A DNA stretch of 59,493 nt from Verrucomicrobiaceae bacterium (GTDB lineage Bacteria > Verrucomicrobiota > Verrucomicrobiia > Verrucomicrobiales > Verrucomicrobiaceae): contig JAIXYN010000074.1 in assembly GCA_027490195.1 (NCBI GenBank), forward strand, positions 1 through 59,493. Direction: 5' to 3'. Positions 43,805 through 53,979 of this stretch are shown here, piece after piece. Both the position numbers and the translations under genes were made by a program. Position 1 is the first letter of the stretch; each line of letters begins with the position of its first letter. The notes beneath the pieces were generated by a model that worked only from the letters and a program-made list of their open reading frames with translations, did not search any database and had not been told where the DNA came from.

Positions 43805-44644
43805 ATGAATTTATACCTGTGTGTCAAAGTTGCAATGCTGTCGGCAATTTTGGTGAAAAGCCTAGCCGCACAAGACGCCGCCATCTCCAAGGTTTCCCAT
43901 CCAACCGACGAGTGGATCCAACGGGCGGATTTATATTTTAGAAAAACCTCCCCAGAACCCCAAGGCTGGCTGCTGCTGTGCCCCGGAAGAAACGGGAGTG
44001 GTGAGGGGCTATTGAAAGACAAAGGGTGGCTGGCATTTGCGAAAGATCACCACCTGCTGATGTGCGGGGTTTCATTCGCTTCATCAAGAAAAGACGATTT
44101 GCTGGGACGTTACACCGAAGTTCAAAAAGGATCGGGAGAGGTCATCTTGAAAACGATGGATCAATATGCCGGAAAGGAACTGCCGATGCTGGTGGTGGGT
44201 TTTTCCGCCGGAGCCAGATTCACCACCAATTGGATCGCATGGAAGCCTGAGCGCGTCATCGGCTGGTCGGCTCAGGCTGTAGGAAACTGGCCTGCGCCGG
44301 TGGTGAGCAAGGTCAGCCCTCCGGGGATCGTTGCGTCGGGGGAGTATGATGCCGGCTCCTGGTTTGCCGCCCTCCAGTATTTTCAGGCGGCACGGAAACT
44401 GGACAAGAAGGTGATCTGGCTCAGCATTGAAAAGCTGGGACATCAGCGTTCGCCCGCACTGGATGATTTCACGCGGCAATTGTTTGCCTGGATACTTGCC
44501 AGACAACCTTTAGATGAAAGATGGTACGATATTGACTCGAAAAAGAGACTCACTGAGCAGCAATCCCGTGATGATCTAATCTTTTCCTGCTGGTTGCCGA
44601 CAGAAAGGCTTGCATTGTCGTGGGAAAACTTGCACCATCCATAA
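43805..44644 (+). CDS. exported alpha/beta hydrolase-fold protein
   Basis: A 279-aa protein with an N-terminal signal peptide (about 1-22). The nucleophile elbow is VGFSAGARF (Ser134), the acid candidate is D182 in SGEYDAG and the His candidate is H213 in EKLGHQRS, so the triad looks complete. It is the first gene of the envelope operon and resembles the single-domain ancestor of the tandem proteins downstream. The start at 43805 gives a good basic n-region. Confidence 0.8.
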   Translation: MNLYLCVKVAMLSAILVKSLAAQDAAISKVSHPTDEWIQRADLYFRKTSPEPQGWLLLCPGRNGSGEGLLKDKGWLAFAKDHHLLMCGVSFASSRKDDLLGRYTEVQKGSGEVILKTMDQYAGKELPMLVVGFSAGARFTTNWIAWKPERVIGWSAQAVGNWPAPVVSKVSPPGIVASGEYDAGSWFAALQYFQAARKLDKKVIWLSIEKLGHQRSPALDDFTRQLFAWILARQPLDERWYDIDSKKRLTEQQSRDDLIFSCWLPTERLALSWENLHHP

Positions 44645-44650
44645 AGATTC

Positions 44651-44670
44651 TGTTGCATCGATGAGCAACA
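44651..44670. repeat. small hairpin between the first two operon genes
   Basis: TGTTGC (44651-44656) and GCAACA (44665-44670) form a 6-bp stem with an 8-base loop that contains ATCGAT. No T-run follows, so it is not a clear terminator; it may stabilise the mRNA between the two genes. Confidence 0.35.
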
Positions 44671-44694
44671 TGACGTCCATCCCTTGTTTAAGTC

Positions 44695-46755
44695 ATGAAA
44701 CGAACCATTTTGATTTACTTAGGAGTAAGCCTGTTTGGCGCTGTTGCCTCAGCTCAGCAAACTCAGCCGACACAATCCACTGGGGGTAATCAGCCAGGTG
44801 GCTCCGCACCAGACGGTCCGCAGGCAAGCGGGGGGAGCGTTTCGCCAGGACAGGGGTCGCCTCCGCCCAACACCAATTCTTCCGACTTAAAAACACTCTA
44901 CACGGAGAAACCGGGGCAGGGGAGCGCGGGGCAGCAGGCCAACGACATGCAGACCATGATGCAGAAGCGGTCGCAGGCAAATGAGTCACTGATTGGAATT
45001 GAGACGACCCTTCCACCAGAATTGGAGAGCTTTTTGAGCACTCCGCCACCACATCCAGATCAACTGGCCGCGTACGAGAAGACATTTGATGCCATTGTGC
45101 AATTGCTTCGTCAGAGGGATGTGACCAAGGCGGTGGTGAGCCTTTATGAACTGAGCGCCTATCCTTGGGATTCTGGAATCTCAGAACAGTTGGGAAATCG
45201 CATTCTGGCCTACTGGGACATGCAGCGCGATCAGGGCAAACTGCTCGCGGCCAATGCCGAACTTGAAAAGAAAATCAAACAGTCCGCGTGGAATGCGGAC
45301 ATTCAGTCTTCCTCTGTGCAGAAGAGCGAGCTGGATTATCAGCGACGTCTGAACCAAGCGAACTCCGGAAAACAAGCCGCGAAGCAGCAAAACGCCGACG
45401 CGAATAATTCGAACGGCAAAAACGGTGCCTTTCTGCCCAATCCTGCTCAGGCTGCCACAGCCGTGGGCAGCGTGATGGGACGCCTGCGTCTGGCGGAGGA
45501 TTATTTCCAAACGCTGGACTCACGGGCGCGTACCCGGCTCAATGAAATGGAAGCCAAAGCCAATGAGAAAAAAGCTCGCTCTGATTTCCAAGGAAACATC
45601 AAAACATTGTTTGAGAATGGTCGGCATTATCATTCCAAGCTTGCGGTCGATTTTTATCGTGTCGTCATGGGGGATGGTGATTTTCCAGCGGCCTTGGCAA
45701 CTCAGGCGGCACAGGCTGCCGAAATCGTGCAGCGCATTCGCAGTGATGCGCCAGTGATCGCCGCCAAAGTGCAATCCAAACGGCTTGCCTCGGCTTCGCA
45801 GATGCTGCGCGAGGATTTCACTATCTCCCGTTTGCATCCTGCTCTGCAAGCCATTCCGTTGGAGTCGCGGATGATCATTCAAGACTATTTCGCCGATCTT
45901 CAAAAGCTGCAGAATATGGCGGAGTCACGGGACTTTGCGGCGATGGAAAAGCAGATCGCGCGGATGGAGGAGTCAGTGGTGGATTTTGATGCCACCAAAC
46001 CGCGTGCCTATGTGAACGCCATGAGGAATGAAAGTAACATGCGCCTCGGCATGGCAAAAATTGCCGCGCAGAAGGGGGATCTTGACAAGTCGATGGAGGA
46101 ATTCAAGGCCGCGACGATGGCATGGCCCGAAAATCCTGCCATTGCCCAGGCATCCAAAGAGTTTTTTAATAAGCAGGATGCAATGAGCCAGTCCGGAGAG
46201 GATTTTGACAAGGCATTCGCCAAGGGTGACTACCGCGAGATTTTCGACAAGCAGTTGCAATACGCCACTGCCGTACATGGCGACAAGAAAAAGGAAGGGC
46301 AGCTCAAGCAGGCCCTAGAGACTGTCAAAGAGGCGGAAATGGCTCTGGAGAAAGCCAAGCTGCTGGAGCGTAACCGAGATGTGTCGGGTGCTTGGGAAAC
46401 ACTGGAACTGGCTTCAGAAGAGTGGCCTGAGGACAGTGAGCTCAATAAGCGCCGTGCGGATCTCTCGGTGCGTGCCTCTGATTATGTTAAGTCCATCAGC
46501 AATGCCAAGGATGCGGAAGCGGCCGGCAACATGGGTTCTAGTCTGGCGTGGTTCCTGAATGCACAGCAGACCTACCCTCCCAGCCAGATTGCGAATGAAG
46601 CCATTGAACGGTTGAGCGACAAAATTCTGGGCAAGCGTCCCAAGTACACGAAAAAGCCCCGTGATGAGGAGGCTGATGATGACGACAGCCAATCGAAAGA
46701 TCAGCCGCCTGCCACCTCGCGCGACACCGCCGCCGCATCGTCGACAAATCCCTGA
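44695..46755 (+). CDS. exported coiled-coil/TPR-like periplasmic protein
   Basis: A 686-aa protein with a signal peptide (1-20) and a low-complexity Gly/Pro/Gln/Ser linker (about 21-70). Long helical segments with coiled-coil character follow, with TPR-like helix pairs towards the C-terminus (GDLDKSMEEFKAATMAWPEN, RDVSGAWETLELASEEWPED). The tail is acidic and disordered (EEADDDDSQ). The repeat layout suggests a scaffold. It is followed 14 nt later by the first tandem hydrolase-fold gene. Confidence 0.82.
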   Translation: MKRTILIYLGVSLFGAVASAQQTQPTQSTGGNQPGGSAPDGPQASGGSVSPGQGSPPPNTNSSDLKTLYTEKPGQGSAGQQANDMQTMMQKRSQANESLIGIETTLPPELESFLSTPPPHPDQLAAYEKTFDAIVQLLRQRDVTKAVVSLYELSAYPWDSGISEQLGNRILAYWDMQRDQGKLLAANAELEKKIKQSAWNADIQSSSVQKSELDYQRRLNQANSGKQAAKQQNADANNSNGKNGAFLPNPAQAATAVGSVMGRLRLAEDYFQTLDSRARTRLNEMEAKANEKKARSDFQGNIKTLFENGRHYHSKLAVDFYRVVMGDGDFPAALATQAAQAAEIVQRIRSDAPVIAAKVQSKRLASASQMLREDFTISRLHPALQAIPLESRMIIQDYFADLQKLQNMAESRDFAAMEKQIARMEESVVDFDATKPRAYVNAMRNESNMRLGMAKIAAQKGDLDKSMEEFKAATMAWPENPAIAQASKEFFNKQDAMSQSGEDFDKAFAKGDYREIFDKQLQYATAVHGDKKKEGQLKQALETVKEAEMALEKAKLLERNRDVSGAWETLELASEEWPEDSELNKRRADLSVRASDYVKSISNAKDAEAAGNMGSSLAWFLNAQQTYPPSQIANEAIERLSDKILGKRPKYTKKPRDEEADDDDSQSKDQPPATSRDTAAASSTNP

Positions 46756-46769
46756 ACAGCTGAATACTC

Positions 46770-48878
46770 ATGAGACGGCCACAAGCTTTGATCCATGGAG
46801 CCTGCTTCTTGCTGTTGATAGGGGTTTGCGCTGCACAGACGCCGACGGTGCCAGCCCAGGCCTTACCGGAACAGCCGCCGGCAACCACTTCGAAACCGGA
46901 CACTCCTAGCACGACGGCGCCTGCCGCAGGGGCAGCGCCTGTCGTTGCCGTGGCCACGGCCAATCCTGTGGCTCTGGAACCCAAGCTGCCAGCCAATTTG
47001 CAGCAGCTCCGGCCCAACGCACTGCCGTATCGGATCGAGCGCAAAAACTTTGGTCCTAATAAAAGCTTTAAACGCGTCGAGTTTTTCTGGGTCGTACCCA
47101 AAACCAAACCGAAAGCCTATGTGGTGCTGGCTACAAACATGGCGAAACCGCGTCTCCCTCTTGAGGACAGGCAGTGGGCTGAGTTTGCTGAAAAAAATCA
47201 GCTCGGACTCATCTCGGTGGGTTTGGATGAACTGAACGATACGGGGCGTGTGATTGAGAAAGGCGGCGATCTGGAAGGGCGTGTGCTCCGCCTTGCAGAC
47301 GAGGTCTTTGGCCCGGGTCTCAAGGGCACGTTTTTCGCGTCTGATAGAGGCGCTTACTGGATGCACCGGGTGGTGATGCGCAAGCCTTGGTTGTGGGGCT
47401 TCTGGTGCAGCAGGGATGTGGCGCATTATCCACCCGTCCCGCGTGGCATTGAATATCCCTCAGGTCTGGTGTTAAACACCTCGCCTTCGCAGTATGAAAG
47501 CAATTTGTTTTTCTTTCAGGATCTGCGTCGTACGAAGATCACCAACCGCGTCGGTTTTGCTTCCTTGAACGGCAAGGCGCTGGATGCCGCTTATGTGGAT
47601 CGCTTCGCCCAGCAGTATCTGCTGGCGGTATTGGCTGGTGGCAACGCGGCCAGTTTGTGGTTTGACATTCACAGCGAAGCCAACTGCGCCCTCTTGGAAA
47701 AGCCGCCGCCACCGCAGTTTCAAAGCTGGGTGCCGGGAGATGAGGTGCCTGGAGCCTGGAAATTGCTGCATGAAGAGCAAAAGAAATTGCCCGACAGTCA
47801 GGTGGCATTTGCCGATGTCCGGCTGCTGGATGGCAAACAGGTGAAGCTTGTCTACCGGGTGCCGGGAAAAGTGAAGCAGGGAGTGCCTGTCAGGCATGTG
47901 GTGATCTGCTTGTTGTGGGCTGAAAATGACGTGGAACTGCAGAAGAAAGTTCAAAGCAGCACTGATTACAAAGCGGCTCTTTGGAATCGCGATCGGGTAG
48001 GTGTCATTGCCATCAATGCCAAGTCACTAGGTTTCGTGGCGGATCTGCCATCGGCCCGCACGCTGGCGGAGTTGAAAGAACTCAAACAGTCCATGTCCAT
48101 TTACGCCCCCGCGTTTTGGCAGGTCATCGGGAAAGCCAATGGTGAACTGGGGTGGCCCACAGCGCAGTATCACCTGCTTGGATCTGGTATCGGTGCAAGC
48201 ATTGCTCAGGCATGGGCCTATGCCGAGCCTGCTCGATTTCTTTCAGTGCATCTGAACGGCGGAGGTCCCTATCTGGATGTGGACCCCGCCATGGCCACTA
48301 CGTGCTGGCTGTTGACAACCGGTGGCAAAAGCGCCGGGTATGACTTGACAGTCAAGCACTACGCGGCGGCTAAAAAAGCAGGATGGCCGGTCATGTTTAA
48401 CAGCCGCCAGGGGGCTTCAGGTGGTATGGAGGATTGGGTGTGGACATCGGGCTCTCAGTTCTTCAACCACACCCGTGACATGGCCGATCTGCTGAAGAAG
48501 GAACAAACGGAAGGCAAGCCGCCAAGTGCCCCCACTGCCGCCGCGCTGATCGTCCAGCGCCTGCGTGAGTCAGCCTTCCTAATGGAACTGGACACCCGCA
48601 AAGTGGTTCATCTGGCGGATGCCTCGCTCATACCCGATGAGAAACGTATTTCACTGCCGACAGTTGAGATTGAAGAGGCTTGGCGCATCGAAGGCGCGCC
48701 AAAGCCGGCGGTGCCGCAGCCAACGGCCCCCGGTGCTCAATCCGCTGCTGCTACGCCACCAGCGACTGCCCCGGCTAAGTCTGGCGTGGCTGCACCACCT
48801 CCTTCACCTGCACCACCGGCCAATACCAGCGGATCACAGCCTCCAGCACCGAAGCCTCTTGTTCCGGCGAAACCATGA
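46770..48878 (+). CDS. exported protein with two inactive alpha/beta-hydrolase folds
   Basis: A 702-aa protein with a signal peptide (about 1-22) and a Pro/Thr/Ala-rich linker (23-70). Two hydrolase-like domains follow (about 85-335 and 345-580), then a Pro/Ala-rich tail. The nucleophile elbow is degenerate in both: ASDRG (190-194) in the first, and GSGIG (471-475) in the second, where Gly473 takes the catalytic Ser position. It probably works as a binding or structural protein. It is coupled to the next gene by ATGA. Confidence 0.8.
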   Translation: MRRPQALIHGACFLLLIGVCAAQTPTVPAQALPEQPPATTSKPDTPSTTAPAAGAAPVVAVATANPVALEPKLPANLQQLRPNALPYRIERKNFGPNKSFKRVEFFWVVPKTKPKAYVVLATNMAKPRLPLEDRQWAEFAEKNQLGLISVGLDELNDTGRVIEKGGDLEGRVLRLADEVFGPGLKGTFFASDRGAYWMHRVVMRKPWLWGFWCSRDVAHYPPVPRGIEYPSGLVLNTSPSQYESNLFFFQDLRRTKITNRVGFASLNGKALDAAYVDRFAQQYLLAVLAGGNAASLWFDIHSEANCALLEKPPPPQFQSWVPGDEVPGAWKLLHEEQKKLPDSQVAFADVRLLDGKQVKLVYRVPGKVKQGVPVRHVVICLLWAENDVELQKKVQSSTDYKAALWNRDRVGVIAINAKSLGFVADLPSARTLAELKELKQSMSIYAPAFWQVIGKANGELGWPTAQYHLLGSGIGASIAQAWAYAEPARFLSVHLNGGGPYLDVDPAMATTCWLLTTGGKSAGYDLTVKHYAAAKKAGWPVMFNSRQGASGGMEDWVWTSGSQFFNHTRDMADLLKKEQTEGKPPSAPTAAALIVQRLRESAFLMELDTRKVVHLADASLIPDEKRISLPTVEIEEAWRIEGAPKPAVPQPTAPGAQSAAATPPATAPAKSGVAAPPPSPAPPANTSGSQPPAPKPLVPAKP

Positions 48879-51658
48879 AGCGCGCGCACCAAATCTCAGA
48901 CTGGATGCAACCCAGATTGCTGGTTGCTTGGTTTCTCTTCGTTTCATGGGGGATGGCCCAGCAGCCTGCAAATCAGACCGGGCAGCCTGCGTTCGCGACC
49001 CCGGCCAAGGAGGAAGCCAAGAAACAGGTTTCTGCGGTCCCTGCGCTGGCAGGAATTATTGTTGGCAAAGCGCCGACGACTCGTGACAAACAATTCGAGT
49101 CCCTGGATATCTATTGGTGGAAGGCAGTCAAACAACCTCAGGCCGTGTTGGTGCTGGCTGATGAAAAAGCACGCACCGAGGTTTTTATGAACGAAGCCTG
49201 GGTCAGTTTTCTCAAGAAACACCAATGGAGCTTGCTCGTCCTAGGTGTCAAAGGAGCTGGAACTCCACCGTCATTGGAACCAGCAGTTGCTGCTTTGGAG
49301 CAAAACCTATTCACTTGGATTGAATCAAAAACTCGTCCGCCCGTGAATGTTGGCGATGACGATGATGAGGATGAGTTGGAAAAGAAAAAGGGGCCGATTC
49401 CGCTGCTGTTTCATGCCTCGGGCAGTGCCGCGTTCTGGATGGAATCCATCATGCTGCGCAAGCCTTCGCGCTTTGCCGCTTGGCTGGCGGTTGATCCCAT
49501 CAAGTTTCCTGAAATTCCGAGCGTCAAAGACTTCAAATCTGCGCCGGGAGGATTTTTGCCCCTTGTTGCGCCTATGCCAGCACCTCTGACCACAGCCTCA
49601 CTGCCGGCAGTGAAGAAATACTACGAGCAACTGGACCACTTTGAGGAAATGCGCTCCAGAAATGGGGCGAGTCGTGTTTCGTTCATTCCGTGGAGTGCCG
49701 GCTCTTCGATCGAACTGCGCGACAGCTTTGCCAGAATGTATTTGGAGGCCGCTTCTTATGGTGAGGACGACGAACACCTGTGGTTGAATGTACAAACTTT
49801 GCTGGAACATCCGCTGAGTGCCCCAAACAAACCGGATCCCACGCGTTTTGGCTGGCTGCCAGGTCAGGCCTTGCTGGGTGCGGTCAAGGCACTGCGTCCT
49901 GCAGTGCTTCCCAAGCCGCCTCCTTCTGTAAGCCGAAGGTTTTTCAAGACGCGGGAGTTCGCCTCGTGCGATTTACGCTGGATCAAAACCGTGCCAAAGC
50001 CCAAGGCCGTGCTCGTCATTGCCGCGAATGCATTGCCTGCGTACCTTCGCAATGCACCTGAATGGATCGACTACGCGAAAAAACACGAATGGGCCGTGTT
50101 GCTGATGGGGCTCAAGGAAGACCGCATTCGTTCCGTGGAGGATGCCGCCAAAAATCTCGAAACACGGCTATACCGGGAAATCGATTCTTTGGCCGGCCCT
50201 GAATTGAAAAATCTGCCGTTGATCACCTATGCGCAGGGAACTCCGGCCATGTGGCTGCAAACACTGATGCTGCGGCAGCCTTCCCGTTATCAGGCTTGGA
50301 TTTCGCTCGGCGCGTCGAGGTTTCCTTCGGTCACAGTAGCCATCAAAGTTCCACCTGGACTGCTCATATCCCAAAATGCCGGGCAGTATGGTCAAAGCCT
50401 CCTTCACTTTGAAGATCTGCGCAGCGCGGATCCCTACAATCCTGTCTGCTTTCTCCCGCTTGCAGACATCAAGCCTCCCGGTGCCAGTTTGGAAGCGTCT
50501 TATCGCGCTTTTCTTGACGCCGTCATATCTGCCAAAAAGGAGACCGTGCATTGGCTGCATCTGCATAGCCTCACCCTGCCGCCCAATTCGATCACCTCCC
50601 GGCCAGACCCCAAGCACTATGTCTGGTTTCCAAGTTCAGACATCCTCGGCATCTGGAAGGCGCTGCGGCAGGATACGATTCCTGTCCCGCTCCCGATCAT
50701 CGCCAAGCGCAGCTTCAAGACCAAGATTGCCGAAGTGCCCGAACTCAAGCTCTTTGTCCGCATTCCCGGCACTCTTTTGAAAGGGCAGTCCCCCAAAGGA
50801 GTGATCTGCTTTTGCACCTGGCAGCAGGAGGATACCACGCTGATCAACCGCCTCAAGAGCACCGATGACAGCCTCGTTGCTTTTGCCGATCAACATGGCA
50901 TGGCCATGATCACCTGGAATACGGCCAGCATGCTGCCTGCCGGCACCAAGGTGTTCAACCTCACGCCGGAACTCGAAGCCGATCTACAGGCAAGATACAA
51001 CGCCTTTGGCGAGGAGTGGCGCTCAGCCCTCAATAAAGTCTGCCATGAGTTCAAACTGCAGGACAAGGACATGCTGCTGCATGGTGTCTCCAGAGGCGCG
51101 GCCTTTGCGCACCAGATCTCCATGCGCTATCCGCAGCAGTTCCTGGCGGTGCACACACACATCGGTAGCCACTACAATGAAACCGTGCCCAAGGAGGCCA
51201 AAGACACCTTCTGGCTGGTGACGACTGGTGAAGCAGACGGTGGCTACCGCGATTCCTTTGAGTTGTACACCAAGCTCAAGGAACTCGGCGCACCCACCCT
51301 GTTCAAAGCAGGGGAAAGTCTCGGCCATGCCTCACGGCGGGACATCGAAGAACTCGGCGCGGCCTTTTTCACCTATGCGCTCAACCTGCGCAATCGCTGC
51401 GAAAAGGAGAAGGCTAAGAATCGGACCTTCAAAGACACACCGGTTTCACTGTTTGAAAAAGCCATGGCAGCATCGCCATGGTTCGGAGACTACATCAACC
51501 ATCAGGCTTTTCAGGCTGGCAATCCCGAACTCGACTCCATCCCTGTTGAGCAACGCATGCCTCTTCCCACCGAAGACATAGCCAAAGCCTGGGGCATGTC
51601 GTTGGACGCCGCCACCGCCAAAAAAGAACCCCCGAAAAACTTCGCTGTAGGCAAGTAA
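48875..51658 (+). CDS. exported protein with three tandem alpha/beta-hydrolase folds
   Basis: A 927-aa protein with a hydrophobic N-terminal segment (about 14-28) and three related domains at about 60-345, 355-600 and 610-840. In domains 1 and 2 the Ser nucleophile elbow has become ASGSA (181-185) and AQGTP (453-457). Domain 3 keeps GVSRG (Ser739), with D788 (GEADGG) and H818 (ESLGHAS) as triad partners. The conserved LMLRQPSRYQAW-type segment repeats in domains 1 and 2. This looks like duplication and loss, with one active domain carried on a multi-domain scaffold. Confidence 0.83.
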   Translation: MKRAHQISDWMQPRLLVAWFLFVSWGMAQQPANQTGQPAFATPAKEEAKKQVSAVPALAGIIVGKAPTTRDKQFESLDIYWWKAVKQPQAVLVLADEKARTEVFMNEAWVSFLKKHQWSLLVLGVKGAGTPPSLEPAVAALEQNLFTWIESKTRPPVNVGDDDDEDELEKKKGPIPLLFHASGSAAFWMESIMLRKPSRFAAWLAVDPIKFPEIPSVKDFKSAPGGFLPLVAPMPAPLTTASLPAVKKYYEQLDHFEEMRSRNGASRVSFIPWSAGSSIELRDSFARMYLEAASYGEDDEHLWLNVQTLLEHPLSAPNKPDPTRFGWLPGQALLGAVKALRPAVLPKPPPSVSRRFFKTREFASCDLRWIKTVPKPKAVLVIAANALPAYLRNAPEWIDYAKKHEWAVLLMGLKEDRIRSVEDAAKNLETRLYREIDSLAGPELKNLPLITYAQGTPAMWLQTLMLRQPSRYQAWISLGASRFPSVTVAIKVPPGLLISQNAGQYGQSLLHFEDLRSADPYNPVCFLPLADIKPPGASLEASYRAFLDAVISAKKETVHWLHLHSLTLPPNSITSRPDPKHYVWFPSSDILGIWKALRQDTIPVPLPIIAKRSFKTKIAEVPELKLFVRIPGTLLKGQSPKGVICFCTWQQEDTTLINRLKSTDDSLVAFADQHGMAMITWNTASMLPAGTKVFNLTPELEADLQARYNAFGEEWRSALNKVCHEFKLQDKDMLLHGVSRGAAFAHQISMRYPQQFLAVHTHIGSHYNETVPKEAKDTFWLVTTGEADGGYRDSFELYTKLKELGAPTLFKAGESLGHASRRDIEELGAAFFTYALNLRNRCEKEKAKNRTFKDTPVSLFEKAMAASPWFGDYINHQAFQAGNPELDSIPVEQRMPLPTEDIAKAWGMSLDAATAKKEPPKNFAVGK

Positions 51659-51680
51659 CATACCTCCCTTCCAATCTCCC

Positions 51681-52250
51681 ATGCCCCCCCCCGAACAACC
51701 TTACCAGACTGACGAGTCCCAGACAGCCTACGCACCCGAAGCGCCGCCGGAATGGCAGCAGCCACCTCCGGCGTCTCACCCAGGCTATCAACCCCATGCC
51801 CAGCAGGCATGGAACAGCCCTGTCGGGCAGCAGTCCCCCGCATGGTATCCTCCCCATCAAGGCCAGCAAAAAAGCAAGGCTTGGCTGTGGGCCTTGCTGG
51901 GTGCCTTTGGAGCAGTAGCCCTCGCCATCGGAGGCTTCATGCTGTTCAAAACAGGTGCAGACCCGCTCCGCACCTTGGAGGAATTCCCCATTGAATCCTA
52001 CCTGCGCAATCACGAAGCCGTTCTGGGCTCCCGCTTCCGCGCCGAGCTCATCCTAGATGCCGACCTAGGCGGAGAATTGGGCAAAGGCCGCATGTTCTCC
52101 TTCCGCAGCCAGTCCACAGGACGCCTTCTGCCGATCCTGATTCCAGACAACATCGGCCAGTCCGTCTTCGACAAAGGCCAGCGTTATCAACTGGAACTCG
52201 AAGTTCGTACGGGAGGAGTGATCTATGCCAATTCGTGCCGAAAAAGCTGA
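51681..52250 (+). CDS. single-pass membrane protein with proline-rich cytoplasmic domain
   Basis: A 189-aa protein. Residues 1-65 are Pro/Gln/Tyr-rich (repeated PP, HP, QQ) with no signal peptide. One transmembrane helix runs from about 69 to 90 (WLWALLGAFGAVALAIGGFML), and a small beta-rich domain of about 100 residues follows outside. No family was recognised. It sits between the tandem hydrolase-fold gene and the ABC transporter, so it may be an accessory of the exporter. Confidence 0.75.
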   Translation: MPPPEQPYQTDESQTAYAPEAPPEWQQPPPASHPGYQPHAQQAWNSPVGQQSPAWYPPHQGQQKSKAWLWALLGAFGAVALAIGGFMLFKTGADPLRTLEEFPIESYLRNHEAVLGSRFRAELILDADLGGELGKGRMFSFRSQSTGRLLPILIPDNIGQSVFDKGQRYQLELEVRTGGVIYANSCRKS

Positions 52251-52291
52251 TGGCTGCAGCATTAACTGGGTCGCTGATCTGATTACATCAT

Positions 52292-53959
52292 ATGATTGAA
52301 ACACGACGCCTATCCTTCGTCGTACCTGGACTGGCCTCTGCTCCGCGCTTTCTCATAGAGAATGCTTCGGCCTCTTTTCCTGCGGGAACTTTCACGGCGG
52401 TGGTTGGCCCTTCAGGCTGTGGGAAAAGCACCTTTCTCAAAATACTCTCGGGAATCATCCCGGCCTCTTCGGGGTGCGTCGTGCTGGGTGGTCATGCGCC
52501 TGCCATACTCAAAGCGCAGTACCCTCTTGCCATTGGCTACCTGCCGCAGTTTTCAGCGTTTCACATTGAAACGACCGTGTTGGAGGCCTTGGAAACGGCG
52601 TTGGCTCTGCGCTTGGGAAAAATATCCTCGAAGCAGAGTAGTGACTGGCTGGCCCGGGTGGTGAATCTGACAGGGCTTGATGGGGTGATGAATCAGAAGA
52701 TCTCCACGCTCTCCGGCGGGCAATTGCGACGGCTGGCGCTGGCTGAGGAACTGTTGGGAGATCCCGCCTTTCTATTTTTGGATGAACTGACCAGCGGCCT
52801 TGATCCACACTCCGAGCGTGAATTGATGCACTGGCTTGCAGATCTCGCGAAGCAGAGTGGCAAGAACATCGTTATCGTGACCCACGCCATTGCGAATCTG
52901 CATGTCTGTGATCAGGTTGTGCTGCTGAATCAAGGGCAGGTTCTGTATGCGGGCCCTCCAGATCGAATGCTCGGTTACTTTGGCCAGTCAGCGTTGGAGG
53001 ACATCTACCAATTTGCGGGTAGTTACGGGCCCATGGATGTGAGCGCGCTTGAGCAGCAGCCGCTTTCACCTGCTGTGCCGGTCAAGTCAGCCAGACCAGC
53101 GTCCAGTCTCAAACAGTTTTGGACGCTCAGCATGCGGCAGATGAGCCTGCTGTGGCGGGACAAGGGGCAGCTCTGGTTGCAGTTGATCCTCATGATTTCT
53201 TTTCCGCTGTTGGTGGCGGTCTTTGCTCTGAAGGGCTTGCCAGAGGTCAAGCGTCTGTCGCTGCAAGTTCAAACCAACGTCGTTGAAAACTTGGCGGAGC
53301 GTCTGCAGTACCTCACCGAATCCTTTCAAGTGTCCTCTTTGGTTGGCGGACTCAGCATGTTTCAGGTCATTCTCTTGACCTTGATGGGGGCCAACAATGC
53401 CGCGCGTGAAATCGCCAAGGAGCGCCAGGTGCTCACCAAGGAGCTGCGTGCCGGTCTTTCACCTCCCGCCTACCTGCTCACCAAAGTAGGGCAGGTCTTC
53501 GGCTTTAGCCTGCTCCAGGCCGCCTTGATGGCTGGCTTTGTCAAAATCATGTGCGGCTTTCCTGGAGAGATGGCCGAGCAGTTCTTCATTCTCTTCATGG
53601 CCACTTTTGCCATGTCCTGCACCTGCCTTTTCTTCTCCGCCATTTCCAACACTCCGGAACGCGCCTCGCTGCTCTCCATCTACCTCGTCGGCCTGCAGCT
53701 ACCGCTCTCGGGCGCCGTGCTGGCCCTGCCCGAATGGCTCAAGTGGATCACCCGGCCCTTCATCACCGGTTACTGGGGCTGGAGTGGTTATCTGCGCACC
53801 TTCGAGAACTTCCGCCACTTCGACATCGTCAAGCAAGTCTCCAAGACTGACATCGCCAGTTACCGGCTTAGCATCATCGTCCTCTCCCTGCACGTCATCG
53901 TGACCCTGTCTGCTGCTCTCGTGGTCATCTATCGCAAACGCAACCATCCTCCGACTTAA
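52292..53959 (+). CDS. ABCG-like exporter: ATPase fused to ABC-2 membrane domain
   Basis: A 555-aa half-transporter. The N-terminal ATPase has Walker A GPSGCGKS (39-46), the signature LSGGQ (140-144), Walker B LFLDE (161-165) and the H-loop His198 in IVTHAI. A linker (about 245-280) leads to a C-terminal ABC-2 type membrane domain with about six helices. This ATPase-first arrangement matches the ABCG subfamily, which usually dimerises. It would export a lipid, polymer or hydrophobic compound; the genes around suggest an envelope component. Confidence 0.92.
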   Translation: MIETRRLSFVVPGLASAPRFLIENASASFPAGTFTAVVGPSGCGKSTFLKILSGIIPASSGCVVLGGHAPAILKAQYPLAIGYLPQFSAFHIETTVLEALETALALRLGKISSKQSSDWLARVVNLTGLDGVMNQKISTLSGGQLRRLALAEELLGDPAFLFLDELTSGLDPHSERELMHWLADLAKQSGKNIVIVTHAIANLHVCDQVVLLNQGQVLYAGPPDRMLGYFGQSALEDIYQFAGSYGPMDVSALEQQPLSPAVPVKSARPASSLKQFWTLSMRQMSLLWRDKGQLWLQLILMISFPLLVAVFALKGLPEVKRLSLQVQTNVVENLAERLQYLTESFQVSSLVGGLSMFQVILLTLMGANNAAREIAKERQVLTKELRAGLSPPAYLLTKVGQVFGFSLLQAALMAGFVKIMCGFPGEMAEQFFILFMATFAMSCTCLFFSAISNTPERASLLSIYLVGLQLPLSGAVLALPEWLKWITRPFITGYWGWSGYLRTFENFRHFDIVKQVSKTDIASYRLSIIVLSLHVIVTLSAALVVIYRKRNHPPT

Positions 53960-53979
53960 GCCACCGTTCCTCGCCCATC

